Assembly: GCA_045594705.1 (NCBI GenBank)
Contig: JAZNZB010000084.1
Span: forward strand, 1-17,553
Reading direction: 5' to 3'
DNA from: SVQP01 sp045594705
Lineage (GTDB): Bacteria; Bacillota; Clostridia; Oscillospirales; CAG-272
DNA length: 17,553 nucleotides
Part shown: piece after piece, positions 6,679-12,293 of the stretch
How the letters are laid out: each line of letters opens with the position of its first letter
Position numbering within the stretch: the first letter of the stretch is position 1
Translations under genes and position numbers: made by a program
Notes under the pieces: model-generated
What the model was told of the DNA's origin: nothing
Database searches by the model: none
What the model saw: the letters and a program-made list of their open reading frames with translations, nothing else

Positions 6679-7533
6679 TTATTTGCCCATGATACCGGTC
6701 AGGTGGTCGATCGCAGTCTGAATGTCACCTCTGGGGTTGTCACCGCACTCGCGCTCAATGGTCAAGAAGCCCTTATAGCCAATGTCGTCCAGCGCCTGCA
6801 GGTAGGTCTCAAAGTGTACGCCACCCGTGCCGAGCGGTACTTCTGCAAAATACTGAATGCCCTGGAACTCCTGAGGAACGGGATGCACGACACCGTAAAT
6901 GTACTCGGGATTGCCGCGGTGCAGCATAACGCCGTCCTTGGCGTGGGTATGTACGATATAATCCTTGAGGTTGTGCACTGCCTCGACGGGATCGTCGGCA
7001 GATACCATGACAAGGTTAGCGGGGTCAAGGTTGACGGCTACGCCGCGAGAGCCCAGAGAGTCCAGGAACTTCTTGAGCACGGCACTGGTTTCGGGACCTG
7101 TCTCAATGGCAAAATGAGAGCCCATGCTGTCAGCAAACGCCGCAAGCTCGGAGCAAGCGGCCTGCATAATGGCATATCTGGGGTGGTTCGGATCCTCGGG
7201 AACGACACCGATGTGCGTGGTGACGATATCGGTCTCCAGCTCCTTTGCAAGCTCTAAGATACGCTTGGACTTTTCAATGCACTCGGGGTTCTTTTCGGGG
7301 TTGCCAAAGCCCATGCCAAGGTCACCGCAGATGGCGGAGAAGCAAAGACCGTAGGACTTGACCATATCAAGCAGCTCGCGTCTTTGCTGCTTGCTCATAT
7401 TTTCAGGCGCGTGCTCACCGTAGGTGCAGTACATCTGCAGGCCCTGCACGCCCATCTCGGCCGCGGTCTTGATAGCGGTAGCGGTATCGGTTCTGAAGGA
7501 CTCGACGATGACGCCGATCGGAAATTTTCTCAT
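6679..7533 (-). CDS. TIM-barrel sugar isomerase/epimerase-like protein
   Basis: A 284-residue member of the same xylose-isomerase-like superfamily as its neighbour, but clearly a diverged paralogue. Metal-site residues: Glu144 (AIETGPE), Asp170 (NLDPANL), His197 (HTHAKD) and Glu260 (TIERECG). The frame has an earlier ATG at 7548, but that ATG overlaps the ribosome binding site GGAGG. The ATG at 7533 is 8 bases downstream of it and is the better start. It is first in an operon with the second isomerase-like protein and the PHP hydrolase. Two such enzymes in tandem suggest successive isomerisation/epimerisation or dehydration steps on one sugar or polyol; no transporter lies in the window to hint at the substrate. 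Confidence 0.86.
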   Translation of the reverse strand: MRKFPIGVIVESFRTDTATAIKTAAEMGVQGLQMYCTYGEHAPENMSKQQRRELLDMVKSYGLCFSAICGDLGMGFGNPEKNPECIEKSKRILELAKELETDIVTTHIGVVPEDPNHPRYAIMQAACSELAAFADSMGSHFAIETGPETSAVLKKFLDSLGSRGVAVNLDPANLVMVSADDPVEAVHNLKDYIVHTHAKDGVMLHRGNPEYIYGVVHPVPQEFQGIQYFAEVPLGTGGVHFETYLQALDDIGYKGFLTIERECGDNPRGDIQTAIDHLTGIMGK

Positions 7534-7564
7534 GGTAAATACCTCCATAATTTTCTATAAGTTT

Positions 7565-7593
7565 ATTATAACTTTTCCCTGCCCGAATGTCAA
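7565..7593 (-). promoter_or_regulatory. Sigma-A promoter of the isomerase/PHP operon
   Basis: On the minus strand, TTGACA (7588-7593), 17 bases, TATAAT (7565-7570). It is 31 bases from the start codon. This is full consensus; no obvious operator dyad was seen around it. Confidence 0.9.
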
Positions 7594-7625
7594 GAGTTAT
7601 GCTATTTTAAGTGATAAGGTTTTCA

Positions 7626-7665
7626 CAAAAAATGCCCCAAGACGAGCAGATGCTCATCTTGGGGC
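7626..7665 (-). terminator. Terminator of the minus-strand PH-domain gene
   Basis: A stem of about 15 base pairs with one mismatch (GCCCCAAGA at 7634-7642 and TCTTGGGGC at 7657-7665, inner arm GAGCA/TGCTC) is followed on the minus strand by a T run (7628-7633). It sits 28 bases beyond the stop at 7694. It also marks the left edge of the AT-rich island. Confidence 0.88.
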
Positions 7666-7693
7666 TTGGAATTGAGTTGTAACAGAAAAGCGG

Positions 7694-8158
7694 CTACAGT
7701 TTCAGGACGATATCCGGAAGCTGATCATGTAAAAATTCTAAGGCCTTTTCATTGTACGTAAAATAGATGATATTTTTCTCTTTCAGCACTTCTTCAAAGC
7801 TTTTGCATTCTATTTTACGATCAGAAACAAGAAGGTAGGCATATCCGTTTGGGCGGGTCAATACTTGCACGTCGCGAACGTCTTCCCATTTGATAAATCT
7901 GGCTTTACTTTTTCTGAAAACCGTTTTTCTGATGCCTGTTTCATCTAAGTGTATTTTAGACATGAGTCTCGGATAAAGCCCGACAGACAAAAAAATTGAT
8001 CCACCATATAGGAGAATTACCAATAACCACCACGCAAAATCTGAAGCATCATAAGAAATCACACAGGCGTAAATCATGCATAGAGATGGTATCCATAATA
8101 AGCAAATAGTCATGATATACAACGGCAAAGCGGTGTAGAATTTTAATTCTTTTTTCAT
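7694..8158 (-). CDS. Small membrane protein with PH-like cytoplasmic domain
   Basis: A 154-residue protein. It has two membrane helices (about residues 12-35 and 42-64), then a cytoplasmic domain with the pattern 'HLDETGIRKTVFRKSKARFIKWEDVRDVQVL', typical of bacterial PH-like (bPH/YdbS-type) folds. It begins at the ATG at 8158 behind AAGGAGAT. The gene is AT-rich compared with the isomerase operon beside it. The divergent gene at 8471 has the same architecture. No specific function can be named. Confidence 0.7.
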   Translation of the reverse strand: MKKELKFYTALPLYIMTICLLWIPSLCMIYACVISYDASDFAWWLLVILLYGGSIFLSVGLYPRLMSKIHLDETGIRKTVFRKSKARFIKWEDVRDVQVLTRPNGYAYLLVSDRKIECKSFEEVLKEKNIIYFTYNEKALEFLHDQLPDIVLKL

Positions 8159-8235
8159 TCGGATATCTCCTTATTAACTGTTACGCGCGAAAGTTCAGTC
8201 GGCTTTTGAGGCGCGCGTGTGTACCGTACGAATTT

Positions 8236-8264
8236 ATTATAACACAATTTTTGTTATGCGTCAA
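8236..8264 (-). promoter_or_regulatory. Sigma-A promoter of the minus-strand PH-like gene
   Basis: On the minus strand, TTGACG (8259-8264), 17 bases, TATAAT (8236-8241). It leaves a leader of about 70 bases. Confidence 0.83.
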
Positions 8265-8384
8265 GGAATTGTCTGCTTTCGCACAGTCAGACAAATTCAC
8301 CGCGTCCGACGCGTTCAAAATCATGAAAATTGGGATCTGCAAAAAAACGGTTCAGAGGATGAAATAGGCGTGCGGAGCCTTTTC

Positions 8385-8414
8385 TTGACAAAGCTCCAAC
8401 TATTATGCTATAAT
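8385..8414 (+). promoter_or_regulatory. Sigma-A promoter of the plus-strand PH-like gene
   Basis: TTGACA (8385-8390), 18 bases, TATAAT (8409-8414), with TATGC just before the -10 box. Confidence 0.83.
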
Positions 8415-8470
8415 GATGCAACAGAGAAACGATTATCCTTACCTTAAAAATCAATGAAAGGTAAACATAC

Positions 8471-8995
8471 ATGAAGAAAAACATCTTAAAGGTATATCAT
8501 GCCTCGGTTATGTTGAGCGCTTGGTTTTTGGTTTTCTTAACCTTGTCGACATTCGTTATTGTGATTGCTATTTTTGACAGCTCCCGTGATCCTTTATGGA
8601 TCATGGCAGTGTTTTCTGCTTTACTGTTTTTCTTTTCGGCATTTTTCATCCTTTGTGCATTATACATGACGCAACGGGCAAAAATAAGCGAGCATGGGAT
8701 TGTGATATATTCAATATTTTTCTCAACGATCAAAGTAATCAAATGGAACGAATTGATCGATTTAAGAACCGAAAGCCTTGTGACGTTTTCTTCTTCCTAT
8801 GGCTATCGTTCTTCAATGGATTGGATCGTCCTATATACAGATTCTTCACAAAAAGAAAACAAACACAACCCGTTTAACCGAAAAAAAGCAGGACCATGGT
8901 ATATTGCCTGTACAAAAGAAAATATCACCGTTTTGACAGAATATGTGAACGAATATGCCTCTCACATATCCAATGATCCGGATGTGTTTTTTTAG
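8471..8995 (+). CDS. Small membrane protein with PH-like cytoplasmic domain
   Basis: A 174-residue protein. It has two membrane helices (about residues 13-35 and 42-66), then a soluble domain with 'ISEHGIVIYSIFFSTIKVIKWNELIDLRTE', the same 'x-G-I-x...I-K-W-[EN]-[DE]-[VL]' pattern as in the divergent gene at 7694. The two are therefore distant paralogues. The start ATG at 8471 has AAAGG upstream. The gene is AT-rich. Its last 41 bases overlap the reading frame of the toxin remnant, and a half copy of the island's repeat lies 7 bases after its stop. The function is unknown. Confidence 0.68.
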   Translation: MKKNILKVYHASVMLSAWFLVFLTLSTFVIVIAIFDSSRDPLWIMAVFSALLFFFSAFFILCALYMTQRAKISEHGIVIYSIFFSTIKVIKWNELIDLRTESLVTFSSSYGYRSSMDWIVLYTDSSQKENKHNPFNRKKAGPWYIACTKENITVLTEYVNEYASHISNDPDVFF

Positions 8996-9338
8996 CAGTA
9001 CTGTAACAGGGGATTCATACGATACAATCAAAGGCACTCTATATTTCACATCGTACTTGTTTGGATATGTTGGTCAGTATGCCCAGCCGGGATGGGGAAA
9101 ACAAACTCAAGGAACAAAAGATGCACCAAATAAAGGCAGTCCATATGGGGCATACACCAAAACTACACAAACAGGGAATGACATAACAATTTACAACGGA
9201 AGAGGGCAAGCCATCGCCAGATATGATTCATCGCATTCGCACGCTGGAATGGAGTTCCATGTACACCATTTCAGATGGTGGAAGTATAACGGAAAATGGC
9301 GTTGGAATGGTCGAACTGGAGATGTGCTACCTTACTAA
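8955..9338 (+). CDS. Remnant of a toxin C-terminal domain (probably a truncated gene)
   Basis: A 127-codon open frame, recognisable from about base 9014. It is rich in Gly, Trp, Tyr and His: 'YVGQYAQPGWGKQTQGTKD', then 'DSSHSHAGMEFHVHH' (His94, 96, 102, 104, 105), then a Trp-rich end. This resembles the nuclease-like C-terminal tips of polymorphic toxins, but I cannot name the family. No believable start exists: the first ATG lies inside the upstream gene without a ribosome binding site, and a stop (TGA, 8946-8948) blocks extension. A half repeat (TGTAACAGGGGA, 9002-9013) sits at the junction, as if the long N-terminal part had been cut off there. It is followed after 9 bases by a probable immunity gene. 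The reading as a toxin is inference from composition and gene order. Confidence 0.5.
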   Translation: MPLTYPMIRMCFFSSTVTGDSYDTIKGTLYFTSYLFGYVGQYAQPGWGKQTQGTKDAPNKGSPYGAYTKTTQTGNDITIYNGRGQAIARYDSSHSHAGMEFHVHHFRWWKYNGKWRWNGRTGDVLPY

Positions 9339-9347
9339 GGAGGACTT

Positions 9348-9869
9348 ATGAGCGCGAGAAATATGTTTGTAATCAATGCAAAGACTAACGAAAATGCGTC
9401 TAACATTTACGATATTTTGACCCAATATATGGCATCACATCCCTTTTCCATCGTTTTTGAACCCTCCGGATACTGGGATGAGATTTTAAAATTATTAGAC
9501 TGCAATAGTTATTATTTTTCCATTACCGATAGTACAAAACATATAGAATGCGAGGATCTTTTTTCTATTGATGAATCATATGATTTTGCTATGGCGTTTC
9601 CCAAAAAGCAATTCGATAATAAAGTAAATGAGCATTTGAATACTAAGCTATCATTTTTAAATGATATTGTAAAAATAATATTCTTCGATCCAAATGTTTT
9701 AAATATAGAGTTTTATGTGTCTGATCAGTATTCTATAACTTTAGAAGATTTTCATTGCTTGGTTAGTGTTTTAGACAAAAATCTTTGTGATGCTCTGATT
9801 AAAACCTATAACCCTTCAAAAAGACAAGACTATTATGGAATGAAAACTGCTAAGTTCTTGATAGAATAA
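9348..9869 (+). CDS. Probable immunity protein for the adjacent toxin remnant
   Basis: A 173-residue acidic soluble protein without signal peptide or membrane segment. It is AT-rich, rich in Asp, Phe, Tyr and Ile, and I do not recognise the family. The ribosome binding site AAGGAGG overlaps the stop of the toxin-like frame, and the ATG at 9348 follows 9 bases after that stop. Small acidic proteins encoded directly behind a toxin C-terminal domain are normally cognate immunity proteins, which is the basis for the call. It is followed by a strong hairpin (9895-9926). Confidence 0.6.
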   Translation: MSARNMFVINAKTNENASNIYDILTQYMASHPFSIVFEPSGYWDEILKLLDCNSYYFSITDSTKHIECEDLFSIDESYDFAMAFPKKQFDNKVNEHLNTKLSFLNDIVKIIFFDPNVLNIEFYVSDQYSITLEDFHCLVSVLDKNLCDALIKTYNPSKRQDYYGMKTAKFLIE

Positions 9870-9894
9870 CCGAGGGCTCCTGCTATGTTCATCA

Positions 9895-9934
9895 CCCCTC
9901 CCGTTCCGCATGCGGAACGAGAGGGGCTTGTTTT
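9895..9934 (+). terminator. Terminator hairpin behind the immunity gene (left copy of a repeated unit)
   Basis: Stem CCCCTC (9895-9900) plus CGTTCCGCA (9902-9910) pairs with TGCGGAACG (9911-9919) plus GAGGGG (9921-9926), followed by CTTGTTTT. A related hairpin in opposite orientation lies at 10873-10900. Confidence 0.75.
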
Positions 9935-9946
9935 GGTTGATATAAC

Positions 9947-9975
9947 TTGACAAAAATTTTGTTTGTCGGTATAAT
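9947..9975 (+). promoter_or_regulatory. Sigma-A promoter within the left repeated unit
   Basis: TTGACA (9947-9952), 17 bases, TATAAT (9970-9975), a full-consensus promoter. It points into the palindrome cluster at 10015-10355 and then into the small gene at 10443, so the message would carry a leader of about 460 bases filled with hairpins. Confidence 0.8.
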
Positions 9976-10014
9976 TACAACAGGTGCATTACCAAGGTCA
10001 AGGAGTCGCGCGCG

Positions 10015-10041
10015 TGTAACAGGGGACGGTTCTCTGTTACA
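10015..10041 (+). repeat. 27-bp palindromic repeat, copy 1 (forward)
   Basis: TGTAACAG at the left end, core GGGACGGTTCT, CTGTTACA at the right end. It is identical to copies at 10314, 10801, 11303 and 12118. It resembles REP-type palindromes of Bacillota with a GGGACGGTTCT core, which I recall being associated with RAYT/IS200-like transposases; no such gene is in the window. Confidence 0.9.
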
Positions 10042-10189
10042 TCGTTTTTACTTATACTATAAGGAATTTTGCGCGTTTCACGTAACAGGGGGACAGGCCC
10101 TTGTTACACCGCATGATTGGGTTTCGTTTCGTGTTCGGTTGTGTCGCGGCTAACCATGCTCCGTCCCCGCCAAGACGCATCCCCGAACG
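10015..10189 (+). repeat. Long direct repeat, left copy
   Basis: 175 bases nearly identical to 12118-12293. By eye there are four substitutions and a 1-base insertion in the other copy, about 97% identity. It contains the 27-bp palindrome, its variant palindrome, and the segment CTCCGTCCCCGCCAAGACGC, part of which recurs alone at 11793-11822. Confidence 0.88.
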
Positions 10190-10313
10190 GACAACCCAGC
10201 GTGTAACTGCGGGGACGGGTCCACGTTACGTTGCAAAGGCCCAAGGCCGCGGCAATGTAACTTGGTTCCGTCCACCTGTTACGCGCGCGAAATCTCTTGA
10301 ACTCTTGAAATGA

Positions 10314-10340
10314 TGTAACAGAGAACCGTCCCCTGTTACA
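10314..10340 (-). repeat. 27-bp palindromic repeat, copy 2 (inverted)
   Basis: Exact reverse complement of copy 1. The identity with the inverted copy at 11303-11329 extends by seven bases on the left (GAAATGA) and one on the right. Confidence 0.9.
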
Positions 10341-10442
10341 CGTCCCCTGTTACATTAACAACAGGTGCCCCTGGTGGCATATATAATTCTCAATGGTTTG
10401 ATTAGATCATTTTGGTACATTCTCAAATAAGGAGTAGACGAA

Positions 10443-10733
10443 ATGCTTACAAAAATAGAAAAGGCAATTATACAAGAATTTTATAGCCTAAAAATTCCCG
10501 CCATATATAAAACTGATAATACTTTTAATATTTTGTATATCGAACATATTAACTTTGATATATGTCCTTTTCTGTTGAAAAATCAAAATCAAGGGATTAA
10601 CATTGACGAAGAAAGAGTTGCGTATTCTTCATTCCTTGCCAATATTTCTATATCCGATTTTGACGAAGAAGCAAAACACCATTTGTCTCTGTTGCAAAGC
10701 GTGATGAGTATTTTGTTTAATCAAGTTTCATAA
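10443..10733 (+). CDS. Small acidic orphan protein, possible immunity protein
   Basis: A 96-residue soluble protein, AT-rich, without recognisable domain, signal peptide or membrane helix. The ribosome binding site AAGGAGT lies 8 bases before the ATG. It is flanked on both sides by palindromic repeats and by an inverted pair of 'terminator plus promoter' units (9895-9980 and 10820-10900). Size, composition and setting resemble orphan immunity genes in polymorphic-toxin islands, but there is no direct evidence for this role. Confidence 0.6.
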   Translation: MLTKIEKAIIQEFYSLKIPAIYKTDNTFNILYIEHINFDICPFLLKNQNQGINIDEERVAYSSFLANISISDFDEEAKHHLSLLQSVMSILFNQVS

Positions 10734-10800
10734 AAGCAAGTATTTGTCATTCCCCAAAAACTTGCAATACCAAACAATTTTAGAGTGTAACAGGTTATTC

Positions 10801-10827
10801 TGTAACAGAGAACCGTCCCCTGTTACA
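10801..10827 (-). repeat. 27-bp palindromic repeat, copy 3 (inverted)
   Basis: Identical to copy 2. A half copy (TGTAACAGG, 10786-10794) precedes it. Its right end overlaps the -10 position of the minus-strand promoter at 10824-10852. Confidence 0.9.
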
Positions 10828-10852
10828 TACTGATAAACAAAGGTTTTGTCAA
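10824..10852 (-). promoter_or_regulatory. Altered promoter within the right repeated unit
   Basis: On the minus strand, TTGACA (10847-10852), 17 bases, TATGTA (10824-10829). The homologous left unit has TATAAT here. In this copy the palindrome begins inside the -10 box, so the promoter is probably weakened. It points against the gene at 10443. Confidence 0.55.
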
Positions 10853-10872
10853 GTTATATCATATAAGGCAAG

Positions 10873-10900
10873 CCCCCCGTTCCAAATGCGGAACGGGGGG
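10873..10900 (-). terminator. Hairpin behind the minus-strand gene (right copy of a repeated unit)
   Basis: CCCCCCGTTCC (10873-10883), loop of 6, GGAACGGGGGG (10890-10900). It lies 10 bases beyond the stop of the gene at 10911. On the minus strand CTTGCCTTAT follows, a weak T tract. The hairpin and its flank are homologous, in inverted orientation, to 9895-9980. Confidence 0.65.
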
Positions 10901-10910
10901 GACGAAAATG

Positions 10911-11264
10911 CTATATGATGTTGTTTGTTTGTAAAAATTCAATATATATTTCTATTTCTTGTTTTTCAGCATTGTTTTTCAATAACGATAAAGCGTTTTT
11001 AAGTTTATCAACACCAGTCAGTCCATTATCTAACATAATATCTCTATAATGAATTTTCCCAATTTGTTTTTGAAAATCTATCATGTATAGATTTGTGATA
11101 TGCTCCCTCAAATCTTCTTGAAAGACAATCTTTATGTTGTTTTTTACATATGATATTTCATCTACCGAACCATCATGAAAAAACTCCTTTTCCCATGTTT
11201 CAAATAATGAATCGTAATCGTCTAATATCTTAGTTAATGTGGACTTTCTTTTTCGAAAAAACAC
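10911..11264 (-). CDS. Small orphan protein, possible immunity protein
   Basis: A 117-residue soluble protein with a Lys/Arg-rich start (FFRKRKSTLTKILDDYD) and an otherwise charged helical sequence; family not recognised. Two starts are possible: an ATG at 11270, which touches the ribosome binding site AGGAGG, and a GTG at 11264 with the proper spacing of 6 bases. I prefer the GTG. It is the last gene of a minus-strand series (12074, 11739, 11264), each separated by a copy of the palindromic repeat. Immunity function is suggested only by setting and size. Confidence 0.6.
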   Translation of the reverse strand: MFFRKRKSTLTKILDDYDSLFETWEKEFFHDGSVDEISYVKNNIKIVFQEDLREHITNLYMIDFQKQIGKIHYRDIMLDNGLTGVDKLKNALSLLKNNAEKQEIEIYIEFLQTNNII

Positions 11265-11302
11265 AGCCATCCTCCTTTCTTTAAAGTAGAAAGTAATTAA
11301 AG

Positions 11303-11329
11303 TGTAACAGGGGACGGTTCTCTGTTACA
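11303..11329 (+). repeat. 27-bp palindromic repeat, copy 4 (forward)
   Basis: Identical to copy 1. It sits between two minus-strand small genes. Confidence 0.9.
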
Positions 11330-11349
11330 TCATTTCGGAATATAACCGC

Positions 11350-11739
11350 CTATTCTTTCAGGATCTCATTAAATCTGTCAATAATCTTTTTCCAATCAAC
11401 ACTGAACCAAAATACTCTTTGATTATGAAAGTAAATCTCACCCGTGTTGACATTCATCAAATAGTAGACCGCAAAGGTATTTATGCCATTAAAGTACAGC
11501 AAATCCTCTTTGGCAAACTCATCATCGGTATAGCCCACAATGATCAAGGATTTTTTTGGATGAAAGCCGTTCTTTGTCATTGCTTCCAACTCGTACAGCT
11601 GCTTCTCAATATTCTCCTTGCATACCTTTTTATCAAGAAAAATGACGTATCTTCTTTTTTGGGCTTCGTAGCATTCAATTTCGCAATCTACTTTTTTGGT
11701 TAAAGGAAACTTCTTGATCAATTTTTCTTTCATCATCAT
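11350..11739 (-). CDS. Small orphan protein, possible immunity or nuclease-like protein
   Basis: A 129-residue soluble protein starting with three Met codons (ATGATGATG at 11739) and a poor ribosome binding site (GGGAAAAG). The alternating pattern 'CEIECYEAQKRRYVIFLDKKV' followed by a helix with 'ENIEKQLYELE' and 'KKSLIIVGYTDDEF' suggests an alpha/beta fold, but no family is recognised. AT-rich. It lies between the repeat at 11303 and the partial repeat at 11793. Confidence 0.6.
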   Translation of the reverse strand: MMMKEKLIKKFPLTKKVDCEIECYEAQKRRYVIFLDKKVCKENIEKQLYELEAMTKNGFHPKKSLIIVGYTDDEFAKEDLLYFNGINTFAVYYLMNVNTGEIYFHNQRVFWFSVDWKKIIDRFNEILKE

Positions 11740-11792
11740 ATTCTTTTCCCATGGTTAATTATTAATCAAATTCTTCAACGGAATTGAGTAAT

Positions 11793-11822
11793 GTCCCCGC
11801 CAAGACGCATCCCCTGTTACAT
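11793..11822 (-). repeat. Partial repeat between two small genes
   Basis: GTCCCCGCCAAGACGCATCC runs into CCTGTTACA. The first part is also found near 10162-10184 and 12266-12288 and the end is the terminal half of the 27-bp palindrome, so this looks like a deletion derivative of the long repeat. Confidence 0.75.
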
Positions 11823-11828
11823 TTTAAA

Positions 11829-12074
11829 TTATTTTTGAAGATTGTTCCAAGCTGTTCTTCCTTTTTCAGTCAATGAATAAGGATATTCATCACGTTCTGT
11901 TTTCCAACTGTAATTAATGAAAATATACCCTTCTTCTACCATTTCATTTAACATTTTTTTTAATTCTAATGGAGAGATTTTTATTTCAGCAGCTAACGCA
12001 AAATACTCTAATATTTGCGTAAATGCCTCATCATCATCAATCAAACTATCTAAAATGAATTTCTTGTTTGTCAT
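11829..12074 (-). CDS. Small winged-helix-like orphan protein
   Basis: An 81-residue protein. Residues 30-78 have the look of a winged helix: 'EIKISPLELKKMLNEMVEEGYIFINYSW...YSLTEKGRTAW', where the last part resembles the wing of MarR/PadR-like proteins. It could be a small regulator of the downstream genes or another immunity-type protein. The ATG at 12074 has AGGAGAAA about 9 bases upstream. It is first in the minus-strand series read from the promoter at 12395-12423. Confidence 0.62.
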   Translation of the reverse strand: MTNKKFILDSLIDDDEAFTQILEYFALAAEIKISPLELKKMLNEMVEEGYIFINYSWKTERDEYPYSLTEKGRTAWNNLQK

Positions 12075-12117
12075 ATATTATTTCTCCTAAAACCATGGAT
12101 GGAAATTTGGTCCATGT

Positions 12118-12144
12118 TGTAACAGGGGACGGTTCTCTGTTACA
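12118..12144 (+). repeat. 27-bp palindromic repeat, copy 5 (forward)
   Basis: Identical to copy 1 and followed by the same long flank. Confidence 0.9.
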
Positions 12145-12293
12145 TCGTTTTTACTTATACTATAAGGAATTTTGCGCGTTTCGCGTAACGGGGGGACAGA
12201 CCCTTGTTACACCGCATGATCGGGTTTCGTTTCGTGTTCGGTTGTGTCGCGGCGTAACCATGCTCCGTCCCCGCCAAGACGCATCCCCGAACG
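12118..12293 (+). repeat. Long direct repeat, right copy
   Basis: 176 bases, about 97% identical to 10015-10189 by eye. It lies in the leader of the minus-strand small-gene series, in the orientation opposite to those genes. Confidence 0.88.

Larger units (their letters stand above)
8159..8470. promoter_or_regulatory. Divergent promoter region of the two PH-like genes
   Basis: 312 bases without a gene. It holds the minus-strand promoter at 8236-8264, the plus-strand promoter at 8385-8414, and between them two dyads: TTGTCTG/CAGACAA (8269-8275 and 8288-8294) and CGCGTC-C-GACGCG (8301-8313). Near 8177-8191 the bases CTGTTACGCGCGAAA match the edge of the repeat clusters at 10277-10290, so an eroded repeat may sit in the leader of the minus-strand gene. 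Confidence 0.6.
9870..10442. repeat. Cluster of palindromic repeats (no gene)
   Basis: 573 bases with no credible gene. In order: terminator hairpin, promoter, a full 27-bp palindrome (10015-10041), a variant (10080-10108, GTAACAGGGGG...CCCTTGTTAC), further degenerate units near 10201-10229 and 10258-10281 that also begin GTAAC and end GTTAC, a full inverted 27-bp copy (10314-10340), and a half copy (10341-10355). Open frames that cross this stretch simply read through the repeats. Confidence 0.85.

Noticed and set aside
5776..7257. Plus-strand open frame of 493 codons
   Set aside because: It is antisense to two TIM-barrel genes and the start of the PHP gene, and has low-complexity shadow composition and no ribosome binding site.
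8955..9013. Genuine N-terminus of the toxin-like protein at 8955
   Set aside because: The ATG lies within the upstream gene, has no ribosome binding site, and the first residues are encoded by that gene's end and a repeat fragment.
9947..10313. Short plus-strand open frames across the repeat cluster
   Set aside because: They read through palindromes, and nearly the same peptide is encoded by the repeat copy at 12118; no ribosome binding site or domain.
10015..12144. CRISPR array made of the 27-bp repeats
   Set aside because: Copies lie hundreds of bases apart, in both orientations, with genes between them.
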